Of a stretch of DNA of 10,313 nucleotides, positions 7,131 to 10,313 are shown in pieces. The stretch is from an uncultured Clostridia bacterium (GTDB lineage Bacteria; Bacillota_A; Clostridia; Christensenellales; Aristaeellaceae): the NCBI GenBank assembly GCA_946613955.1, contig CAMOGC010000044.1, forward strand, positions 1 through 10,313, read 5' to 3'. A program made the position numbers and the translations under genes. Numbering within the stretch: the stretch's first letter is position 1; each line of letters begins with the position of its first letter. Below the pieces are notes generated by a model, which was not told where the DNA came from, made no database searches, and worked only from the letters and a program-made list of their open reading frames with translations.

Positions 7131-7541
7131 ATGGCTTCCTTTCACGGAATCGAAGAGGCACGGACGTATTTTCAGCAGGATCGGTTTGCCTACGAGGCGG
7201 GCATCGTGCTGGAAGAACTGACAGAGGAATACAGCGTCGCGGCGGTCGAGCTGGGAGAAAGGCATCGGAACGCTTATGGCGGCGTCATGGGCGGGGCGAT
7301 TTTTACCCTGGCGGATCTGGCCTTCGCCGCCCTGGCCAACCAGATTCACGAGCCCACGGTGGCCCAGCAGGTTTCCATCAACTATCTGAACGCCCCGAAG
7401 GGGAAGAAGCTGATCGCCCGGGCGGAATGCCGCAAGAACGGGCGGACCTCCATGGTCATCAACGTAAACGTTACGGACGACACGGGAAGGGACATCGCCC
7501 AGTTTGTCGGAACCGGGTTTAAAATGTCGCCGCGGGCCTGA
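7131..7541 (+). CDS. PaaI-family hotdog-fold thioesterase
   Basis: A 136-residue protein, or 139 if the upstream in-frame ATG at 7122 is used; the Shine-Dalgarno at 7115-7121 favours 7131. The hotdog signature is NAYGGVMGGAIFTLAD (residues 47-62), where the PaaI family typically reads N-x-x-G-x-x-H-G-G followed by ALAD. Asn47, Gly50, Gly54-Gly55 and the catalytic-type Asp62 are kept, while the His position is Met53. QVSINYL (80-86) and the following beta strands complete the short single-domain fold. Family role: hydrolysis of acyl- or aryl-CoA thioesters in the cytoplasm, often as a housekeeping proofreading enzyme; the substrate here is unknown. It is divergent from the permease fusion, 148 bp before the LRR gene, and no terminator follows it. 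Confidence 0.88.
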   Translation: MASFHGIEEARTYFQQDRFAYEAGIVLEELTEEYSVAAVELGERHRNAYGGVMGGAIFTLADLAFAALANQIHEPTVAQQVSINYLNAPKGKKLIARAECRKNGRTSMVINVNVTDDTGRDIAQFVGTGFKMSPRA

Positions 7542-7546
7542 AAACA

Positions 7547-7600
7547 GGGCCGTGACGGAAAGAAAAACGATCGAAAACGAAAACAGCATGGACACGGCCC
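7547..7600 (+). repeat. Long-loop inverted repeat after the thioesterase
   Basis: GGGCCGTG (7547-7554) and CACGGCCC (7593-7600) are perfect 8-base complements separated by 38 A-rich bases. It starts five bases after the thioesterase stop. There is no T-tract, so it is not a classical terminator; it may be an mRNA stem protecting or separating the two cistrons. Confidence 0.35.
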
Positions 7601-7675
7601 CTGGATCCAGCGTATCAACGGTCAGAGCGCGATGCCTCCCGGCGGAATGGCCGGAGGAGAGCGCGCGGGACAAGC

Positions 7676-7683
7676 GGAGGAGG
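7676..7683 (+). promoter_or_regulatory. Strong Shine-Dalgarno fixing the LRR gene start
   Basis: GGAGGAGG ends six bases before the ATG at 7690. The frame stays open back to 7504 inside the thioesterase, but that stretch lacks a ribosome site and would bury the signal peptide, so 7690 is the start. Confidence 0.85.
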
Positions 7684-7689
7684 CAATTT

Positions 7690-9090
7690 ATGAGAAAGGG
7701 AATCAGCATCGTTTCGGCGATGGTTCTTGCCCTGATGACGATGGCTGCGGCCTTTGGCTCGGGAGAAATCATCGAGATTACGCCGACCCAGAAGGTGATT
7801 TCGGAGTATAGCTATGACCGGGATTCGGCGGAGGAGATCCGGCTGCCGGAGAGGCTTTTGCGCCTGGAGGCGAACGCCTTTACGGACTGCTATATCGGCC
7901 GGATCGTGATCCCGAAGGGCTTCCGGGGAGAATTCCGCATGCCCCAGAGCGGAACGACCGTCGAGTGGATCGAGGTGGAGGAGGGCAATCCAAAGTACCG
8001 CAGCGTCGACGGGGTGCTTTTCAGCGCCGACGGCAAGACGCTGATCGCCTATCCGGCGGGCAAAAAGGAAACCCATTACAATGTTCCGAAGGGGACGGAG
8101 GAGATCGGTCCGTACGCTTTCGGCCTGTCGTATAACCCGCTGCCGCTGAAATCCATTTCCCTGCCGGTGGGGCTGAAAAAGATCGGCGCCTACGCCTTCC
8201 GGGAATGCGGGGAGCTGCTGAGCCTGACGGTGCCGCTGACGGTAAAGGAAATGGCCCCCAGCGCCACGGCCTACTGCATCAGCCTGGAGCGGCTTTCCGC
8301 GCCGGAGGGAATGGGAGGGAAGCTGGTCGACTGGATCGATCCGGACGACTTTACCCATTTCGTGGGCGAAAACGGGGAAACCCTGGCGGCGCCGGCGGAA
8401 AAGAGCGAAAGAGGAAAAATCGGCGAGACACGACCGGCCCGGCTGGATACGGCGGACGGGACGGGAGAGGTTCCGGTTTACAGCAATCCCGGGGATCGGG
8501 AACCGGTTAAAACCCTGCCGGCCGGAACGGCGGTGGACGTATGGGAAATGCAGCAGGGACGGGCGGCGTTCACGATCGGATGGGACTATTTGAAGAAGTT
8601 CTGGGCGGATCCGGATCACATCACGTATCTGGCCATGAATCCGCTTTTTGAGCCGAAGGGAGCCGCCTTTGACGCCGGCCTCCTGGACGAGAACGGAAAA
8701 CCGGTGCCCGGCGAATGGACGGATTATCAGGCGAGCTTTTACGGAATGCCCCTGATGGAAACGGTGGATCTTTGGCCGCTGCGGGTGGATGAAACGGATC
8801 CGAACGCAGATCTGGATACGGAAGCCATCGTCGTGATGATCCGGGATGTGCGCCTCCTGCGGGAAAAGACGGGGGACGGACGGACAATGGGCGTGCTTGT
8901 TTCGGAAGGCAGCCTTGAGCCGATCCCGGTGCTGGACGCGCCGGGCGGGACCGCCGTCGGACATCATTTTACCGGGGAGCAGGCGGAGAAGCTGGAAGAA
9001 AAGGACGGCTGGATCCGGATCCGGACGGCGACCACCGCCGGATGGGTGGAGGCGAAGGCCTTCCGGATCGCGGAGGAAACGGCGGAATAA
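7690..9090 (+). CDS. Secreted BspA-like leucine-rich-repeat (LRR_5) protein with SH3-like C-terminal segments
   Basis: A 466-residue protein. Residues 1-~24 form a Sec signal peptide (MRKG, then a hydrophobic core and AAAFGSG). Residues ~45-225 show BspA/LRR_5 repeat features: RLPERLLRLEANAF (51-64), IVIPKGF (72-78), the insert NPKYRSVDGVLFSADGKTLI (100-119), VPKGTEEIGPYAF (132-144), ISLPVGLKKIGAYAF (156-170) and LTVPLTVKEMAP (179-190). After a charged linker (~232-250) come two stretches that look like bacterial SH3-type beta barrels: ~258-315 (VPVYSNPG...LPAGTAVDVWE) and ~408-460 (IPVLDAPGGTAVG...KDGWIRIR...GWVEAKAF). No LPXTG sorting signal, lipobox or C-terminal membrane helix is seen, so it is probably released or held non-covalently. 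Family knowledge: BspA-like proteins are surface or secreted binding and adhesion proteins; SH3-type domains often bind peptidoglycan. The true ligand is unknown. It is followed 142 bp later by an exported binding protein. Confidence 0.85.
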   Translation: MRKGISIVSAMVLALMTMAAAFGSGEIIEITPTQKVISEYSYDRDSAEEIRLPERLLRLEANAFTDCYIGRIVIPKGFRGEFRMPQSGTTVEWIEVEEGNPKYRSVDGVLFSADGKTLIAYPAGKKETHYNVPKGTEEIGPYAFGLSYNPLPLKSISLPVGLKKIGAYAFRECGELLSLTVPLTVKEMAPSATAYCISLERLSAPEGMGGKLVDWIDPDDFTHFVGENGETLAAPAEKSERGKIGETRPARLDTADGTGEVPVYSNPGDREPVKTLPAGTAVDVWEMQQGRAAFTIGWDYLKKFWADPDHITYLAMNPLFEPKGAAFDAGLLDENGKPVPGEWTDYQASFYGMPLMETVDLWPLRVDETDPNADLDTEAIVVMIRDVRLLREKTGDGRTMGVLVSEGSLEPIPVLDAPGGTAVGHHFTGEQAEKLEEKDGWIRIRTATTAGWVEAKAFRIAEETAE

Positions 9091-9218
9091 GCCGGAGCGC
9101 GGCGAGAACCGAAAAAATGGGCGGGAACCGCCGCAACCTTCGGGGAGGATCCGTCCGCGCCTGAACGCCGCTTTAGTCAATTGAAAACAGACAAGACGGT
9201 ATGGACGGAAGAACGGAG

Positions 9219-9225
9219 AGGAGAG
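9219..9225 (+). promoter_or_regulatory. Ribosome binding site of the PstS-like gene
   Basis: AGGAGAG within a GGAGAGGAGAG purine run, ending seven bases before the ATG at 9233. It supports that start over the ATG at 9201, which is in a different frame. Confidence 0.7.
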
Positions 9226-9232
9226 TAGAAAA

Positions 9233-10313
9233 ATGAAAAAGAGAAGAATGCTGGCGGGGCTGATGAGCCTGATGATGCTTTTGATGACGATGGGCGCCGC
9301 GCTGGCGGAGGGAGAAAATGACACGGACGAGGAGACGCAGACCGGCTCCTGGTCCCAGATCAACCAGAGCCTGGCGCGGCCGGAGGGCTGGCAGCGGATC
9401 GTGACCGATCCCTCCGCCTTCCAGCTGGGGGAGGCTTCCCCTTTGGGAAACACGGGAGTTTCCATCCGCGGGTGGGGCACGTATCCTTCCATGGACGGGA
9501 GCACGGTCTGCGTTCCGCTGGCGATGGAGCTGGGCCGGCAGTGGCTGGATCTGCCGGACGAGGACCTGAACGGCTTCGTCAGCTTTTCCACCACGCCCAA
9601 CGCCTATGACCGGCTGACCCGGGGAGAGGCCAATCCCACGGTGACAATCCGATCCGAGTCCGTCATGATGGACGACACACACCCGATCGACCTGGTGCTG
9701 GGTACGGGGCCGAACGCCGATGAGCGGGCGGCGGCCGAAGCGGCGGGGAAGGAGCTGGTGATGGTTCCCTTCTGCTACGACGCGTTCGTCTTCCTGGTCA
9801 ACAGCGAAAACCCGGTCAAAGGGCTGCGGGAGGAGGAAATCCAGAAGATCTATACCGGCGCCATCCGCGCATGGAGGGATGTGGGCGGCGAGGAAAACGC
9901 GATGATCGCGGCCTATCAGCGGCCCCACGGCAGCGGCAGCCAGACGGCCATGGAGGAGATGGTGATGAAGGGACTGCGGATCACCGCGGCGGAGCCTCAG
10001 TACATCTCCGACGGCATGTCGGATCTGATCGCCCAGATCGGCAGCTATCCCAACAGCCGGGAGGCGATCGGCTACTCCTATCTGTACTATGTGGAAGGGT
10101 TGTATCGCAGCGGGGCGATCCGCGTGCTGGCGGTCAACGGCGTCGAGCCGACACCCGAAAACCTGCGGTCCGGCGCGTATCCCTATACGGTGAATTACTA
10201 CGCGGTTTACGAGAAGGGCAACGAGAACGCCGCCCGGTTCGCCGAATGGCTCGTTTCCGAAGAGGGGCAGAAGTGCGTCGCCCAGGCGGGATATGTGCCG
10301 GTGAAGGGAGAAT
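9233..10313 (+). CDS. PstS-like substrate-binding protein (phosphate ABC transporter type), 3' end cut by window edge
   Basis: Translating from 9233 gives 360 residues without a stop up to the window edge. Residues 1-25 are a Sec signal peptide (MKKRR, a Met/Leu-rich core, ALA before Glu26), a signal peptidase I type site; there is no lipobox cysteine, unlike typical Gram-positive PstS. PstS/PBP_like_2 family features follow: MDGSTVCVPLA (87-97), DAFVFLVNSENPV (183-195), IQKIYTGAIRAWRDVGG (203-219), YQRPHGSGSQTAM (228-240) and the terminal EEGQKCVAQAGYVPV (343-357). The GYVPV element normally sits at the very end of such proteins, so only a few residues are probably missing. About 60 residues between the signal peptide and the first ligand-loop motif are additional or divergent. 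The family binds phosphate or similar oxyanions for an ABC importer, but some members act in sensing or have other ligands; no permease or ATPase gene is visible, so I leave the symbol blank. Confidence 0.88.
   Translation, partial: MKKRRMLAGLMSLMMLLMTMGAALAEGENDTDEETQTGSWSQINQSLARPEGWQRIVTDPSAFQLGEASPLGNTGVSIRGWGTYPSMDGSTVCVPLAMELGRQWLDLPDEDLNGFVSFSTTPNAYDRLTRGEANPTVTIRSESVMMDDTHPIDLVLGTGPNADERAAAEAAGKELVMVPFCYDAFVFLVNSENPVKGLREEEIQKIYTGAIRAWRDVGGEENAMIAAYQRPHGSGSQTAMEEMVMKGLRITAAEPQYISDGMSDLIAQIGSYPNSREAIGYSYLYYVEGLYRSGAIRVLAVNGVEPTPENLRSGAYPYTVNYYAVYEKGNENAARFAEWLVSEEGQKCVAQAGYVPVKGE

Noticed and set aside
7504..7689. N-terminal extension of the LRR gene back into the thioesterase
   Set aside because: It overlaps the thioesterase, lacks a ribosome site, and would hide the clear signal peptide that begins at 7690 behind a perfect GGAGGAGG.
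9099..9134. GCGGCG/CGCCGC and inner GGCGG/CCGCC hairpins after the LRR gene
   Set aside because: Stems are short and followed by GCAACC and not by a T-run, so a terminator cannot be claimed; GC-rich sequence gives such pairs by chance.
7615..9600. A 661-residue minus-strand open frame across the LRR gene and the start of the PstS-like gene
   Set aside because: It runs antisense to two genes with signal peptides, ribosome sites and family motifs, and its own product is Arg/Pro-rich low-complexity sequence.
9173..9928. A 251-residue minus-strand frame inside the PstS-like gene
   Set aside because: It is antisense to a clear binding-protein gene and shows no domain; it is a GC-driven shadow.

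Overview
The window is GC-rich (roughly 60% or more by eye) with densely packed, strongly Shine-Dalgarno-led genes. The protein types are those of an anaerobic Bacillota/Clostridia-type gut or rumen bacterium: a BspA-like leucine-rich-repeat secreted protein, a Clostridia-style PstS-like binding protein, a PaaI-type thioesterase and multi-domain GGDEF/EAL signalling. This assignment is inference from gene content and ribosome binding sites; no rRNA or marker gene is present. I see no tRNA, CRISPR array, insertion sequence or phage gene.

Layout. (1) 1-830, plus strand: the C-terminal part of a calcineurin-like metallophosphoesterase, closed by a clear hairpin-plus-T terminator at 864-889. (2) 907-2691, minus strand: a type B carboxylesterase with three N-terminal membrane helices. 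(3) 2832-6743, minus strand: the outstanding gene, one 1303-residue protein that joins a full APC-type amino acid permease to a membrane hairpin, a GGDEF domain, a response-regulator receiver domain, a degenerate GGDEF domain and an EAL domain. (4) 6744-7121: a divergent intergenic region with a candidate promoter for each side and a 7+7 bp inverted repeat. (5) 7131-7541, plus: a PaaI-family hotdog thioesterase. (6) 7690-9090, plus: a secreted LRR_5/BspA-like protein with SH3-like segments. (7) 9233 to the right edge, plus: a PstS-like periplasmic-binding-type protein with a Sec signal peptide, running out of the window very close to its normal C-terminus.

How they fit together. The minus-strand pair may be one transcript (140 bp gap, no obvious second promoter), but nothing directly links the esterase to c-di-GMP signalling. 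The permease fusion carries a diguanylate cyclase domain with intact catalytic residues and an EAL phosphodiesterase with its catalytic set. It also has a phosphorylatable receiver. It therefore looks like a single-polypeptide transporter/receptor ('transceptor') that could couple amino acid sensing or uptake, plus a phosphorelay input, to c-di-GMP turnover. The three plus-strand genes on the right follow one another with gaps near 145 bp. The last two are both exported and have similar signal peptides, suggesting a cell-surface function; operon structure is not proven.

The long open frames antisense to these genes (for example about 4 kb opposite the permease fusion) look like GC-driven shadows and are not annotated.
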